From Cavia porcellus (Eukaryota; Chordata; Mammalia; Rodentia; Caviidae): a DNA stretch of 64,000 bases. Shown one piece after another: positions 34,701 to 49,700 of the stretch. Positions within the stretch are counted from its first letter, which is position 1. The number at the start of each line of letters is the position of its first letter. The translations under genes were made by a program, and so were the position numbers. The notes beneath the pieces are model-generated. The model saw nothing but the letters and a program-made list of their open reading frames with translations. It had not been told where the DNA came from and did no database searches. The stretch is from contig NW_026947507.1 of the NCBI RefSeq assembly GCF_034190915.1, forward strand, positions 29,874,001-29,938,000. Direction: 5' to 3'.

Positions 34701-37700
34701 TAATTCTGTCAACAAATATTTATTAAGTGCTTATAAGTGCCAGGTGGTAGATGGAAAGAAATGCACAAGACAGTCTGAGTTCTGTCAGTTCTTCCCACTG
34801 TTTCTCAGTTCTGTCTTCCCTATCCCTGCTTTTACTGCTCAACATCAGATCTCACTGTTGCTGGGATGACTTCACCATTCTCCTACCAGGCCCTCAGTCA
34901 TCCACTCTGGCTCCTTTGGCTTAGCATGAAGCCTGTCTCCACTGGCCACCTGGTAAATCACACCTCGCACCACTCACACTCCCTTGTCTGTCACCTCCAC
35001 CCTAGACCTAAGCTGCCCTGTGTAACTAGTACCGTGCTACTGAGTGCCTGCTAAAGCTGGGTCACAGACGCCTTGTCATTTTCTCCTGAGTCTCTCAAGA
35101 TGATCCTCTGCACAAGCCAATTCATGTACAAAGTCTGATTACTGGAAACCATTACGCTATGAAAAACCCAAGCAAGTTATGGAAAAGAAGGGAGGAGACA
35201 GAAAGGATATGCAGACAGAAGAAAAGCAACTGGTCAGGAGACAGACCAGCCAGAGGAAGAGCCACAGTGGACATTCCAGACTGACAAGATGCCAAACGCA
35301 GACCTGAAGCCCTGGATCTATGGTTCCTGGAACCAGGCGAGATATCCTCAGGCACTGCAGCTGAAGCCCCAGATGCCATGCAGCAGAAACTAATCATCCA
35401 TACGTGCTCACATGAATGCTGACTGTAAAATCGTGGGCTTAGTAAAATAGTATCGCTTATATCTGGGTGGCTTTTTAGGCAGCAGTAAAAATCAGAACAG
35501 CCCTCATGATACTTCTCTAATGTAGGTTTATGGTATTCTCCTCTTGCTTAAAGCCCCTGAAAGGCAATAATGTTAATCACTGCAATAAAGTTACTTTTAT
35601 TTAACATGGCTGAGAAGATATTTTATGACATCATCTTCCCATTTCATCTTCTGCCATTCTGACAAACTTACTCTGAACTTCAGTCGTACTTCAGCAAATT
35701 GAATACAATCATTCTTCTATAGCTTTTTTTTTTCCTGGTGAAACTAGTGATTGAATCAAAGGAGCACTGAGCTACATTCCCACTCCAGCCCCTTTTAAAC
35801 AAAGGATCTTGCTAAATTACCTAGGTTGGCCTTGATCTTCCAATCTTCCTATCTCAGCCTCCTGTGTAACTGAGACTTCAGGTGTGCACTAGCAGCAGGC
35901 TACTCTGACAGCTCTTTAACGCTCTATGTTCTCTTGCCTCTCCCTGGAACGCTCTTTCCATTCCCACCCAGCTCCAGTTCTCTCGCAAACTCAGGTTTTT
36001 TCTTTATGGACCAGGGCTTTCCCACCAAGATATAGCCCCAGCCCTTTACTTATTCTGACATAGGATCTTGCTAAGGGTCTTACCCAAACTGGGCGTGATC
36101 TTGCAATTCTTCTACCTCAGCCTCCCGGAGAGTTTAGATTATGGGGATGTACCACCATGTCCAGTTTTAAACTTTGTCATGATTTATGTCTGTGGCCCCT
36201 AGGCCTCATGCATTTGCATTATGCATGTGTGATTGGTTCATTGTCTAGCGCTTGGACTGGGAGTGTGAGTGCTACATTGGCCTTGGGGTGGAGCCAGGAT
36301 ATAATGTAATGGCAGGAAGGTGTATCTCGCTCTCATGCCGGTTTCTGCCTTGCTGTTTGCAGCCGCCATGAACTGCAGCCCTGCCATGCCACCTTGCCTC
36401 AGAGCCAACTGAGTATGGACTGAAACCTCCAAAAACGGTAAGAAATAAACCTTTCCTTTCCTAAATTTGGACATCAGGTATTTTAGCTCAGCGATGAGTA
36501 AAAAGTAACTAAGACAAACTTACTTTTAAAGACCTGAGTCATACATCTGAACCAAGCTCAACTACCATCCCCAGCAAAATTAAATACTTCTTTTTACTGT
36601 GTTCTTTTTTCTTTTTGAGACAAGATCTTGCTATGTAGTGTAGGCTGGCCTTGAACACATAATCCTCCTGCCTCAGTCTCTCCCAAGTGCTGGGATTATA
36701 AGCATGGGCCAGCATTCTGTGTCATCATCTGGTGGGGTGAGGCCCATGTCTCAGGAAACCAAGCTAAACGAAGATGACAACCAAGGCCACTCAGTGTAGA
36801 CCTGGCAAAACTTTGCCCCCTGGGAAGCTTCTTCTAACTCCTGAGAGGCTGCAATTACATTAGTGAGACATATTCTCTTTAGATCAGAGTCATATGTACT
36901 AGCTGTGTGAAGAAACCCACTTCCCAAAAGGAACTTATTTCAGACAATTTAATGTGTGCAAGCTCTTGCTGTGGAAGCAAGGTACAAAATCCCAGGTCTA
37001 GCCTTCTCAGGAACTTCAAAGTCAACTGGCTGTTTCTGAACTTTCAGATCAAAGGTCACTGGCTGTCACAACACACACAGGATCACAAGTTTATGAAACA
37101 GACTGAAATAAGGTAAAAGTGTCACTGTACAATGGGAAAAGCAAAACACACTCACCTTCTCTTCTGAGGAAATGGTAAGTTTGTCGCTTGAGATTAAGCT
37201 GCACACTTGTTCAATGCCAAGGTTGAGAAATTCTTCACTAAGTACGACATCAGCAAAATGTTGCTCTGTTTAGGAATTAAACAGAGAATTTGTTAACATT
37301 ATAGCTTGCTATCATAGTTTCAGCCTGCTGAGAAAGAAATTTTTCCAACCTTAATCTGAGTGTGAGAACAGTAGCTGCCATTCCCCTGAGAAGAACTTAC
37401 CTCAGAAAACTGAGAAGCTAGGGGGAGGTCCCCAGAGATCTGCTGACATTACAGTGAAGCAAGGTTACAGGGAGGAGGCTGGGCTGCCTGGTGGGATCGC
37501 TTCTGTTTTACCTGGTGCACTTTACTCCTCACATGGTGAAGACACAATCAGTATTCATAAACTCTTTTGATCAAAGAACTGTGTCTTGCAGAGAATAAGG
37601 CTTCAATAATTTAGTGCTTACTTGTATTGTGATCCCTAAGTTCTAAAATGAAAATCTGCTAGACAAGGTAGGTTTCTTATAGGTCTTCACAGTTAACCAT

Positions 37701-40700
37701 ATTCTAATAGTGTTTTTTTCTTTTTCTCTTTTTTTATCGGTACCGGGGATTGAACTCATGACCACCTGCTCGCAAGGCAGGTGCTTATGCCGCTGAGCTA
37801 AATCCTCAGCCCCCAATAGTGGTTTTTTAAAAAGACCTTTCTGAGGGGAAATAATTCATTTCAAATGTGTACTTCAAAATACTGTAAAATTACTAGTTGG
37901 CTTCCTCTTCACAACATTTGAGAAATAAAATCTGCATTTTTGCAAATGTGAATAACTTCACTTTATAAAAAGTTCATCAAGCCTTTTAAAATAATAAGCA
38001 GTGCCAGGGTGATTACTAAATGATTGGACTTACAAAAATCCAACATAATTTTTTGACACTTAAAGTTTTAGATAAGCAAGTCATTACAGTGATACAAATG
38101 TAAAAATGAAAATGAAAAATACTGAAAAGGAAAAATAAATTAATGGGACAGAGAAGACCACCAAGTGACAGTCACATACAATTTAATCTGTGAGAAGCAA
38201 AAGTAATTCGATGAAGCAAGGTAGTCTTGGGGGCTGGGGATTTAGCTCAGCGGCATAAGCGCCTGCCTTGCAAGCAGGTGGTCGTGAGTCGATCCCTGGT
38301 ACCAATAAGAAGCAAAAAGACAAAAAAAAGAAAGAAAGAAAGGCAGTCTTTCTAACAAGTGATGTCGGAACGACCGGACACCAACATGGAAAACAACAAA
38401 TCTAAAGAAGTGCCTTCCTTACATTTTGCACAAAAATCAATTAAAAATGGATCACAGACCTAAATACAGAACATAACCTATAGAACCCCTAGAAGATAGT
38501 ATAGTATAGCAAAACAAAACCTAGCAGACCTGGGGTCTGGTGATGACATTTCAGACACAAGACTGAAATCATAACCTATGAACACTAGAATTAAAAACTT
38601 TTGCTACACAAAAGATACTCTTAAGAAATAAAAGTTACAACCTGGGATAAGTCTTGCAAAATACATATCTGATAAAGGACAGTTATCCACAATATAGAAA
38701 GAATCCTTAAAACTCAACATTAAGAAAATAATCCAATTTAAAAATGGGCAAAAGATATGAATAGATAAAAAAGATAGAAAGATGGCAAAAAAAGCATATG
38801 AAAAACACCCAAGATTTTATGTCATAACAGAATTGCACATCAAAACATCAATAAGATTTGCACAACTTTTTGAAGAATGGCAAGGAAGGTAGTTTTGACT
38901 CAGCTAGTCTTTGCTATCTGTGTTTTCCAGTATTCTAAAACTGTTCCAAATACGCATTTCAAAATTACCACTGCCAAAAGCTGGCAGCAACCAAGATGTC
39001 CTTCAACAGGTGAATGGTTAAACAAATTGATTAAATGATAAAATTTTATTCAGCAATAAAAAAATTAGTTATCACACCAATCCTGTAAGGCTATAAAACT
39101 ATAGGATTCTGGCAATTAGGTGTTTTGGAAAAGGCTGTCAGCGTCTGTCACAAGGTGGAAGGGCAATGAATAGAGGACCTGCAGGGCAGTAAAACTACTC
39201 TGCAATTGTGTGTCTGTGTCATCAAGCATTTGTCTGTGGAACGTGCCACACGCAGAGTGAACCCTGATACAAACTTAAGTTTATAGCATGTTGATCTTGG
39301 CCCAGTACCTGTTAGTTAACAAACGTACTAACTAATGCAGGATACCAGTTACAGAAGCTGGTAGGACATGGGGACTGTGAACTGCACTTTTCCTTCACAT
39401 TTTGCTGTAAACCTGAAACTGCTCTAAAAAATAAAATCTGTTAGTTAAAAAACTAATGAACAATATGATCTGTGATTATTTTGAAACTGATCAAAAGTCA
39501 AATTACAAAAAAGTCATGTGATATGTGAAAAACTACAGACTCAAAAGATATGTGGAAAACTACAGACTAAAAACTCACAAATACGTACTTTTAAGAGATA
39601 CCTACTCTTTATAACAGTACCTTTCAACAGTATTTCAATACCTGTAATAAAAGAACATTTTTGGTTGAGACGGGACCTATGCAGTATATGCTGGCCTGAA
39701 ACTTGTGATTTTCCTGCTGAAGCCTCAGTTCTTAGATTACCGGTGTGTACCAATATATTCAGCTTAAAGAATATTTTATTTAATTAATTTATTTTTTTGG
39801 TACCGGGGATCGAACTCATTATCTCACGCTTGCCAGGCAGGCGCTTATGCTACTGAGCTAAATTCCCAGTCCTGAAATAATATTTTAACAAGTTAGAAAC
39901 TGTTAAAAATTATTTCTAGGGTCAGGATATAGCTTAGTGGCACAAGCAAGTGCAAGGTCCTGAGTTCCATTCCCGGTACTATTTAAAAAAAAAAAAGAAT
40001 TTGACAAAAGTATTTCTAAGCAGTAAATATGCAGCCTACATCCAAAAATATCCTACTATTTCTTTTTTGTTTTTTTGAGATAGGATCTTACTTTGTAGTT
40101 CAGTCTATCCTTGAGCTCACTATGTAGCCCAGGCTTGCCTCAAACTCATGGCAATCCTGCCTCAGCCTCCTGAGTGCTGGGATTACTGGCATGCACACAT
40201 AACTGAGACAAACTTCAATAGCTGGATCTGCACATTAAAGAATGAACACAAGAAAAGCATGAGATGTTTTATGTTAAAAATTCTAACATTAAGAAATAAA
40301 TTCATCTTAGGAATACTGCCAGGTATGGTGATACACACCTATAACTTCAACACTTGGGAGGCTGAAGCAGGAGGATCACTGCAAGTTTGAGATCAGGCTG
40401 GGCAACAAATTAAACTCTGGGCCAATCTGAACTGCATAGTGAGACCCTGACTCAAAAAGACAGGAAAAAAAAAGAATATCTACATACAGCAGTTTGGAAA
40501 ATAAATTTAAGAAGCTAGGTGCAATGGCACAGGCATATAGCTAAGGTTTCTAGAAGGCTGCCCCAGGATCGGAACTTTGAGGCCAGCCTGGAGAATTTAG
40601 CAAGACCCTCTCTCAAAATTAAAAGTAAACAGGGTGTGTAGCTCAGCAGTTGAGCACTTGCCTAGCATGTGGGAGACTCTGGGTTTAATTTCTAGCACTA

Positions 40701-43700
40701 GAAAAATCCAAAACAAAGCCAACAAAAACAAAGGAAGAAAAAAATACACTGAACTATTGAACAAAGGCAAGCTACTATAAACCTCTTTCTCTCTACTCAG
40801 AACAACATTCCACCTCAAATGTATGTCTGCAGTGATTTTGGTCTAAATTGCTTCTGTGAATCACAAGCCTGAATAAAAGTCAAGGGGCTGGTCTCCTTAT
40901 GCTTTCCATGGAGGAAAGAACTGTCCAGTGCTGAAGAAGATAACAAAGGACACTATTCTATTCTGTGATTACATTTGTTACCTCTGCTTCTGCCTCATGA
41001 ATCAGAATAAATTAGCTTGCAAACAAGAAGCCTGGCGATTTTTTAAATACCAGTAATTACATAAAAATTAGGACGTTAGTAAACTCTATTCAAAATCAAA
41101 TCTATACAAAATCAATCCTAACTTCACGGCATAATCTTTCCTCATGTTTATCAACGGGGAGTAACGACATGGAAAATAGCCAACTATTACAACTGTCCAG
41201 ATAAAATAGTAATATAGCCACTACTCAAAACAAATTAACACTGACTCTCACCAATTATATTTAAAGAGTCGAATGAAGAAACAATATGGTTTGTGTCTAT
41301 GTCCCCCAAAGCCTCATATGTTATAGGTAGGGCCTTTTCAGAGGTGGCTGAACCTAGCGTATGTGATGCTAGGATTAAGGATGTGACTACCTAAATCAGC
41401 AAACTGACTGTTGGCCTCCCCCTAGATGGAACAGAAAAAGGGCAGAAAGAAACTGATGAGTCCCTTGCTGCTCTGCTACCTTCTGCCTGCCATGAACTGG
41501 TTCTCCTCTGTGGTGCCCCTGTCAAGCCACCCTACCGTGGGGCCAGTAGATTATGCACTGAAACCTCTGAACTGCAGGCTAAATAAACCTTTCTTTCCTT
41601 AACTTCTGGGCTGAGGGGACTTCATCTCAGTAATGAAAAAAAGGAACTAAGACAACAAGAAATACTGAACTATGCAGACACATACATATTTTTAAATTAT
41701 TTCCAATCTCATGTTTTCTATCTGAATAAGTCTCTCTCTCTTTAGAAAACAATCGTGTTTTTCTTTTTTTCCCCCAGCATTAGGGACTGAAACCAGGACC
41801 TTCACTCTGAATTACAACCCAACTATTCTGACTTTTTGTTTTTCTAGTCTTTTTGACACATGGTCTCACCATGCAGTTCAGGCTGGCCTTGAACTCACTT
41901 TGTAGCCCAGAATGGCCTCGAACTTACAGTAATCCTCCTGCTTCAGCCTCCCAAATGCTGGGGATTATCTAACTTTTTTTTAAACTTTGAGACAGGGTCT
42001 CCCTAAATTGCTAAGTTTGGCTTGAATTTGTGATACTCCTGCCTCAGTCTCCCAGAGTGCTGAAATTATAGGCATATCTCACCATGCCCAGCTGCTCCTC
42101 AGAAAAATCTTTTTTTTTTTTTTTTTTTTTTTTTGTCTTTTTCATTTTTATCGGTACCAGGGATTGAACTCACGACTGCCAGCTTGCAAGGCAGGCGCTT
42201 ATGCCGCTGAGCTAAATCCCCAGCCCCCCTCAGAAAAATCTTTTGGTATGGTATCTAACATTTATACCTCATACTGGGTTCTCTTTGGAAAGAATATGGT
42301 AAACACATGAGGTGTCACTAAATATGGAGGGCACTGCCTGGCAACCGCTGATGTTCATTTACTTACAGCCTTTCCCTCCTTACTGAGATTAACTGTCCAT
42401 TTCTGTACACGATGTGCTGGGTTAACTGGTAAGGACTCTAACGGGACTGCTGCCTGTAATGTGCTTCCCAGGGACTAGCATGCCAGGCTGTAAGGAAGCA
42501 CCAGGTTGGCCGAGTCACTCTAAGTCACATGAATGATACACGCTATCATTACCCTGAACTATGGTTATACAACTTTGTCTAATGAGTCACCTTGATTTAA
42601 CGTTATCTAATGAGTATGGCTCAAGCAGATCCTAAACACATGATTTATAAGACGTGACTTCCATCCCACAACTCGTACCGCTCGAGCTACCTAAGGGCTG
42701 CCAGCATGTGCACTGCCCCACCCTCACTGGCTCCACAACGGCTCAGGGCTGACAGTGCCAACTGTATTTCTGTTGCCTGGGTTTGCAGTTCCCCCTGGCT
42801 CTAGCTAACACATGCTTGTCCTGTGTGACCCTATCTACCCTCACTCAGCAGCACAAACATTAATTACAGTATGCAAACCTAATACAGTACGCATTTTCTA
42901 AAGTGACTATCATTTCTCTTTCGTCTTTATAACTCCTGTACTACAAGGGGAAAAAAAGAGGTTTGGTGAAAAGTAGTTTATTGATTTTAAGCTTCTGGTA
43001 AGCACTACTGGAAATTGAGACTAGAAGGTGAATTATTAGCTAGCAAACTATTTCTAAAGAATGATTGAGTAGATATTTGATTACAGCATATCTAATATTA
43101 ATTACAGCATATCTAAATAATACACTAGTGAACTCTTCTGTGAATGAGTGTGTTTTACTACCTTAACAATGATGGCTCTCAAACTTTATGCTGATATAAC
43201 AATTCTGCTTTTGTGTTAAACCATCCTGCTTTTTGATTCTGAGCTACAATGGAACCACTATGAAAAATCCAGACCAGTGTTCCACAAGAAGTAAGACCCA
43301 TGATTAAGAGAAAACACTGCATACTATTACACAATTATACACCTACATACAAAGACACAGGCATGTTTACACGACTCTCTTTGTTATGTTTTTTGTCCAC
43401 TTTAGGTTTAGGCCTTATACGGGTTTGGAGTAAGAAGCAGGAAAAATATTTATTTAAAAGTATACCAAATTTTCTTCAACTAAAGCAAAGCAAATCTTGT
43501 CATCTTCAGGGGTAAAGGTAAAATACTATATTTGTTCAAGAAAAGCAGCTGATGTCAAACTTTCAGAGTAAGAAGCTATTCAAAGTTACTAAGGAGACAT
43601 ATAAAATTCAAAACATATCTCTAAAGGGAACCTCTTGCTTAAATCTCTTGCCCAGTTTTTATCTCTGTAGCTTTGTAGTTCAGGGTTGAGATTTTATCCT

Positions 43701-46700
43701 TGTTGCACACCCAGCTTTTGTTATTCTGGGTCTCTTTTGCTTCCATGTGAATTTAAAGATTTTTGCTTCAGTTCTGTGAGGAATGCTGTTAGTATTTTGA
43801 TTAGGTTCACATTATATGAATTCACCTGTATATGAATTTCTTTCATTGTTTGTTCTCTTCTTTTTCTTTTTTGGATTTTTGAGACAGGGTCTCATTATGT
43901 AGCTCAGGCTGGCCCTGAACTCACAGCAATTCTCCTGTCTCCGCCTCCCAAGTGCTGGGATTACAGGCATGTACCATCACACCCAGCTGTGTATGCGTTT
44001 TGGAAGTGTGACCATTTTAACATTATTGGTCCTACCTATATATTTATAAGGGATATTTTTCTATTTTTTGATGTCATTTTCCAGAGTAATATATATTTTT
44101 TGTTAAAAGATGTCTTTTACTTATTTGGTTACGTTGTGTATTAAGTGTTTAATTTTTTGATACTATTGTGAAAGGCACTGTTCCCTTAATTTCTTTCTCA
44201 ACAAAGTCATTACTGAAATACAGGAATGCTACTGATATTTGTGTGATTTTATATCTACAACGCTATTAAATTTAGTCATTAATTCTAGGAGTCCCAAAAA
44301 GACCTCAGCAGTCCTGGCCAACCCTCTGGTTCACAAAGACAACCTCAGCTGCCTACAGGTGCATCAGTGGCCCCTTCTGCAACCTGCAGTACTTTGGTGC
44401 ACTGGTGGAAGCCTCGATAACCCCTTGCCCCCACCCAGAGGAACCTGGTAGGCCAGAGACACTATGGTGAGTTCCCCCTACAAGCAGAAGGCCTCAGTGG
44501 GTCTACAGAAGCCTTGGTGAACTCTCCCCCAACCTGAAGAACCTTAGCAGGCTGGCAAGAATATTGGCAAGTCCTCTTGCCAATCAGCTGAGCCTGTGAG
44601 ACCCCAAGAGTCACAGCAGGGTCTTAGCTGGGGCACATACCACAGACAGGTGGGTTTGCTGGCCTGAAACAGCCTGAAGCCACAGTAATGATCTGAGCTA
44701 AGGGTTGGTTCACATCAATACTCCTAGGTGAGTCACCCAGGAAGAACATAGGACTCATACAAGTGGTCTACAGGGCAATGCAGGTGACTAGCTCTTCCCT
44801 TACACTGTAGGACCCAGCAACTAGGTGAGTGTCAGCCACACAGTAGGACCTTCAGACACACATGACAGACAGGGGAGACTAGCAAGATTGAAAAGACTAA
44901 AATATTAACCTAAGAGGTGAAAATGACAAAACAAACAAGCAAAATGCAATCTCAAACCCCTAGCCCATCTGAAACAAGCACAGGAGACATCAAAATGAGA
45001 ATACTGGAAGTCACCTGCCTGAAATTTCTGAAAAGATAGTGATTAAAATACAGAAACAAATCCATGAGGCTATAGAGGAAATTAAATCTGAAATAATCTC
45101 TCAGGTAAAGAAAAAAAAGATAACCTTAATGAAAGAGTTGCTCAGCATAGAGAAGACACCGATAAAAGAGCACAGGAGCATGGGAAAATGATGGGAATCC
45201 TGAATGAACAATATAGGAAAGAAATAGAGTGCATGAAACAGATTCAAAGAGATATCCAGGAAAGTAAAAACTCCATTGAAAGCTGGCAAAACTGCTTGAA
45301 CAAAACTGCAGATAAACTTTCAGACCTTGAAGACAGGATCACAGGTAGTGATCCTGAAAGGGAAGAACACTTAAAAATAACAAAGGATTATGAAATAACA
45401 AAACAGCTCTAAGATGACGCAAAGAAAAACAATGTAAGACTGATAGGCATCAAAGAAAATGCAAGGGTCAATGCAAATGACATAAACTATCTGGAGAAGT
45501 AATAGCAGAAAAGTTTCCAAGCATGGGGAAAGACTGATGTACAGATAAATAAGCATATAGGACTCCACTACACCTAGACATATAATAACCAAGATCACAG
45601 AAATTCAGCATAAAAACAGAATACCAAAAGCTGTTAGAGAAAAGAAACAGTTCATCTATCAAGGAAAGCTCATTAGAATCACAGCCGACTTCTTAACACA
45701 AACCCTCAAGTCAAGATGAGCTTGAAGTATTTCAAATCTGAAAGAAAACAACTTTCAACCCAAATTGATATACCCTGCAAAACTTTCATTCAAAATTAAT
45801 GGAGAAATATACTTTCATGACAAAAAACAACTGAAGAAATTCACATCCACCAAACCAACTCTATGAAGCGTACTGAAAAACAAAATAGATAGAGATAAAA
45901 ATGACCACAATTCCCAGAACAACAGAATGAAACTACCAGGCAGGGCAAGCAATTAAACAAGGCGGGAAGGCAGGGAACCAACAACAGGAAAATTACATGA
46001 CGAAGTTAAGCCAATACATATCAGTCATAATCATCAATGTAAATGGCCTCAATTCACCAATTAACAAAGATACAGTGACAGAGTGGATCAAGAAACAGGA
46101 TTCAACAATATGCTATTACAAGAAAAACAATGAACTCAAAAAGAAACTCAGAGTGAGAGTCAAAGTAGGGAATACAATATTCCATGTTACAGGAACTCAG
46201 AAAAAAGCAGGGGTAGCTATTCTATTTAGAGACAATGTGAATTCAAACCAAAAAAGATCAAAAGAGATAAAGAAGGTCACTACATACTTGTTAGGGGAAA
46301 AATTCAAGAGGAAGAGATAATCACAATAAAGATGTACCAAATGTGGGAGCACTCAACTAAGACAAATACTAACAAACACAAAAAGTCAAATATGCAATAA
46401 CAATTCTAATGGGGGACAATCTTAATATTCCATTGTCACAAAGAAATAGATCAACTAGACAAAAAGTCAGCAAAGAACAGAAATGAATCAAACTTGTGAA
46501 CAAATGGACTTATTGGATCCAACATTAGAATACATTCTTCTGAGCTGCACATGGGACATTCTCTAAAACAGACCATAAAAGTAATACACAGAACATGCTT
46601 AAATAAATGCAAAGGGACAGAAATTATCCCATGCATATTATCTGACCATAGTGCAATGAAATCAGAAATTAACGGCAAAAGAAACTGCAAAACCTACATA

Positions 46701-49700
46701 AATATATAGAAATTAAATAACACTGTCCTGAACAACCAAATGGGTTACAGAGGAAGTTAAAGAAGAAATTAAACAATATCTATAATTGAAATGCAGATAG
46801 AACAACTGGAACCTTTGGGACACAATGATAAGTCCTAATAGGGAATATACAGCAATGAATTCTCGTTTCAGAAAAACAGAATAAGCACAGATAAACTAAT
46901 GTTGCACCTCAAGCTTCTTGAAAAAGAAGAGCAAATCAAGACAAAGGTTACAGAAGAGAGAAAATTCTAAGATTAGAGCAGAAATTAATGCAGGTCAGTG
47001 TAAGAAAGCAATACAAAGAAGGGAAAGTGAAGAGTTGGTTTTTTGAAAAAATAAACAAAATTGATAAACCTCTTGCCAATTTTATCAGGGAAAGAAGAAA
47101 TGCAAATTCATGCAATGAGGAATAAAAAGGGTGAAATTACTATAGCTCCCATGGAAATTCAGAAGATCATCAACACCTACTTTGAAAATCTTTACTCTCA
47201 TAGGCTGGAAAACACAAAGGAAATGGACAGATTCCTAGAAAAGTATAAATTACCAAAGCTGAATCTAGAAAATATTAGAATTTTGAATAACCCAGTATCA
47301 GTTACTGAAATTGAAAACATAACTAAAAACTTAACAATGAGAAAGGCCCACATCTTAATGTATTCATGGCTGAATTCTACAAGAAATTTAGATAAGATTT
47401 AATATGAATAGTCCTCAAACTCTTCAATAAAATTGAAAGGGAAGGAGTTTTCCCTAACTCGGTCCTGGAGGCAAGTACTACTCAGATACCAAAACCAGAG
47501 AAAGACCCAACCCAAAAAAGAGAACTATAGGCCATTCTCACTAATGACCATTTATGCAAAAAATTCTCAAAAAATACTAGGGAACAGAAAGCAGCAAATC
47601 ATCAAGAAGATTATATACCCATGGGATTTATCCCAGGAATGCAGTAATAGTCCAACACGTGCAAATCAATAAATGTAGCACTCCACATCAACAGACATAG
47701 TCAAAAATAATATCTCAATAGATGCATAAAATGCTTTTGAAAAAGTCCAATACTCATTCATGATAAAGACCGTACAGAAAATCAGGATAGATGGCCTTTA
47801 CCTTAGTCTGATAAAAGCCATCTGTGACAAACCAACAGCCAACATCATACTGAATGGACAGACTGAAAGCTTTCACTCTAAAATAAGGACAAGACAAGGA
47901 TGTCCACTTTACCACTCCTATTAAATAGTGTTCAGAAAACATTAGCCAGAACAATTAGACAAGAGAGAGAAATAAAAGGAATAAAGATAGGAAAGGAAGA
48001 AGCTGTATTATCATTATTTGCAGATGACATGATACTGTACATAGAAGACCCCAAAAACTCCAAGACTTTTGGATTTAATAATCAAATTCAATAGCATAGC
48101 TGGATACAAAATCAGCACTTAAAAATCAGTAGCATTCCTGTACACAAACAATAAGCTGAGAGATAAATTATGGAAACAACATCTTTCACAACAGCATCCA
48201 AAAAAATGAAATACTTAGGAATCAACCTAACAAAGGAGGTAAAAGACCTATATATTGAAAACTACAGTACTCTGAAAAAGGAAACTGAAGAGGGTATCAG
48301 AAAATAGAAAGATATCCCTTGCTTTTGGATAGGAAGAACCAACACTGTGAAAATGGCCATACTCCCAAAACTGAAATACAGATTTAAGGTAATCCTGACC
48401 AAAATACCATTAGCATACTTTACAGATTTAGAGAAAACACTCTTAAAATTCATTTGGAAACAGAAGAGACTTAGAATAGCAAAGGTAAATCTGGGCAACA
48501 AAGGCAAGGCAGAAGGCATCAGAATCCCTGAGTTAAAATTATACCACAAAGCTACTATGATTAAAATTACATGGTACTGGCAAAAAAACAGACCTGAGGA
48601 TCAGTGGAACAGAACAGAAGATGCAGACATAACTACAAAGACACTCAGCCACCTTATTTTTGCTTTTTCCCCTTTGACAAAGGAGCCAAACATGTTTACT
48701 GGAAGAAAGACAGCCTCTTTGCTGGAAAACTCCACTTTCCACATGTCAAAGATTAAAACTAAATCCATGTCTATCACCATGCACCATGCAGTAAGCCAAA
48801 ATCAAAATGGAATAAAGATCTAAATGTTAAAACAGAAACATTAAATCTATTGGAAGATCAGATAGGTAGAAATCTTGAATACATAGGGGTAGGCAAAACG
48901 TTCATGAACAAAATGCAAAGTATACAGGAAGTACACTCTAAAGAATCAACAACTGGAATCTCATTAAAGTTTGTGCACATCAAAAGAAATCACCAACAGA
49001 GTGAAAAGAAAACCTATACAAAGAGAAAAAATTTTAGCCAACAGTCCCTCAGCCAAAGGACTCATATCCAGAACATATAAAGAACTGAAAAACATCAGGC
49101 CCTCCAAATTCAAAGACCCAATCTGAAAATACATCTGAGATGAATGGATACATACTTCTCAGACAAAGAATTACAAATGGCAAATAAATACATGAAGAAA
49201 TGCTCAACATCATTAGTCATTCAAGAAATGCAAAACAACACTGAGATTCCATCTCACTCCAAAAAGAATGGCTGCCATGAAGAAATCAACCAATAACAAA
49301 TGTTGGTGGGGCTGTGGAGAAAAAGGAACCTTGCTCCACTGTTGGTGGGAGTGTACACCTGTGCAACCACTGTGGTAATCAGTATGTAGATTCCTCAAAG
49401 AACTAGAATTGCATATCCCATCATTCAACCCAGCTACTCCCCTCCCGGTATTCTCCCAGAACTGAAAACATCATGCTCTAGAAATATATGTGCACCCATT
49501 TTTATATTAGCACAATTTGTAATAGTTAAATCTTGGGAACTACTCAATGCCCATCAACTGCAGAATGGATAAAGAGATGTATTTTTACACAATGGAGTAT
49601 TACTCAGCTATGAATAAGGATAAACTGGAGGCTTTTATAGTAAATGGATGCAACTAGAGATCATACTCATAAGTGTAATGAATCAGACTTGCATATGTAT

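Larger units (their letters stand above)
33920..37155 (-). other. KLHL2: KLHL2 intron, 3236 bp
   Basis: Holds an L2-like fragment (34690-34760), three SINEs (35728, 36005, 36600) and a MaLR-type LTR (36176). The intervals 33950-34680 and 34800-35720 show nothing recognised. Confidence 0.6.
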
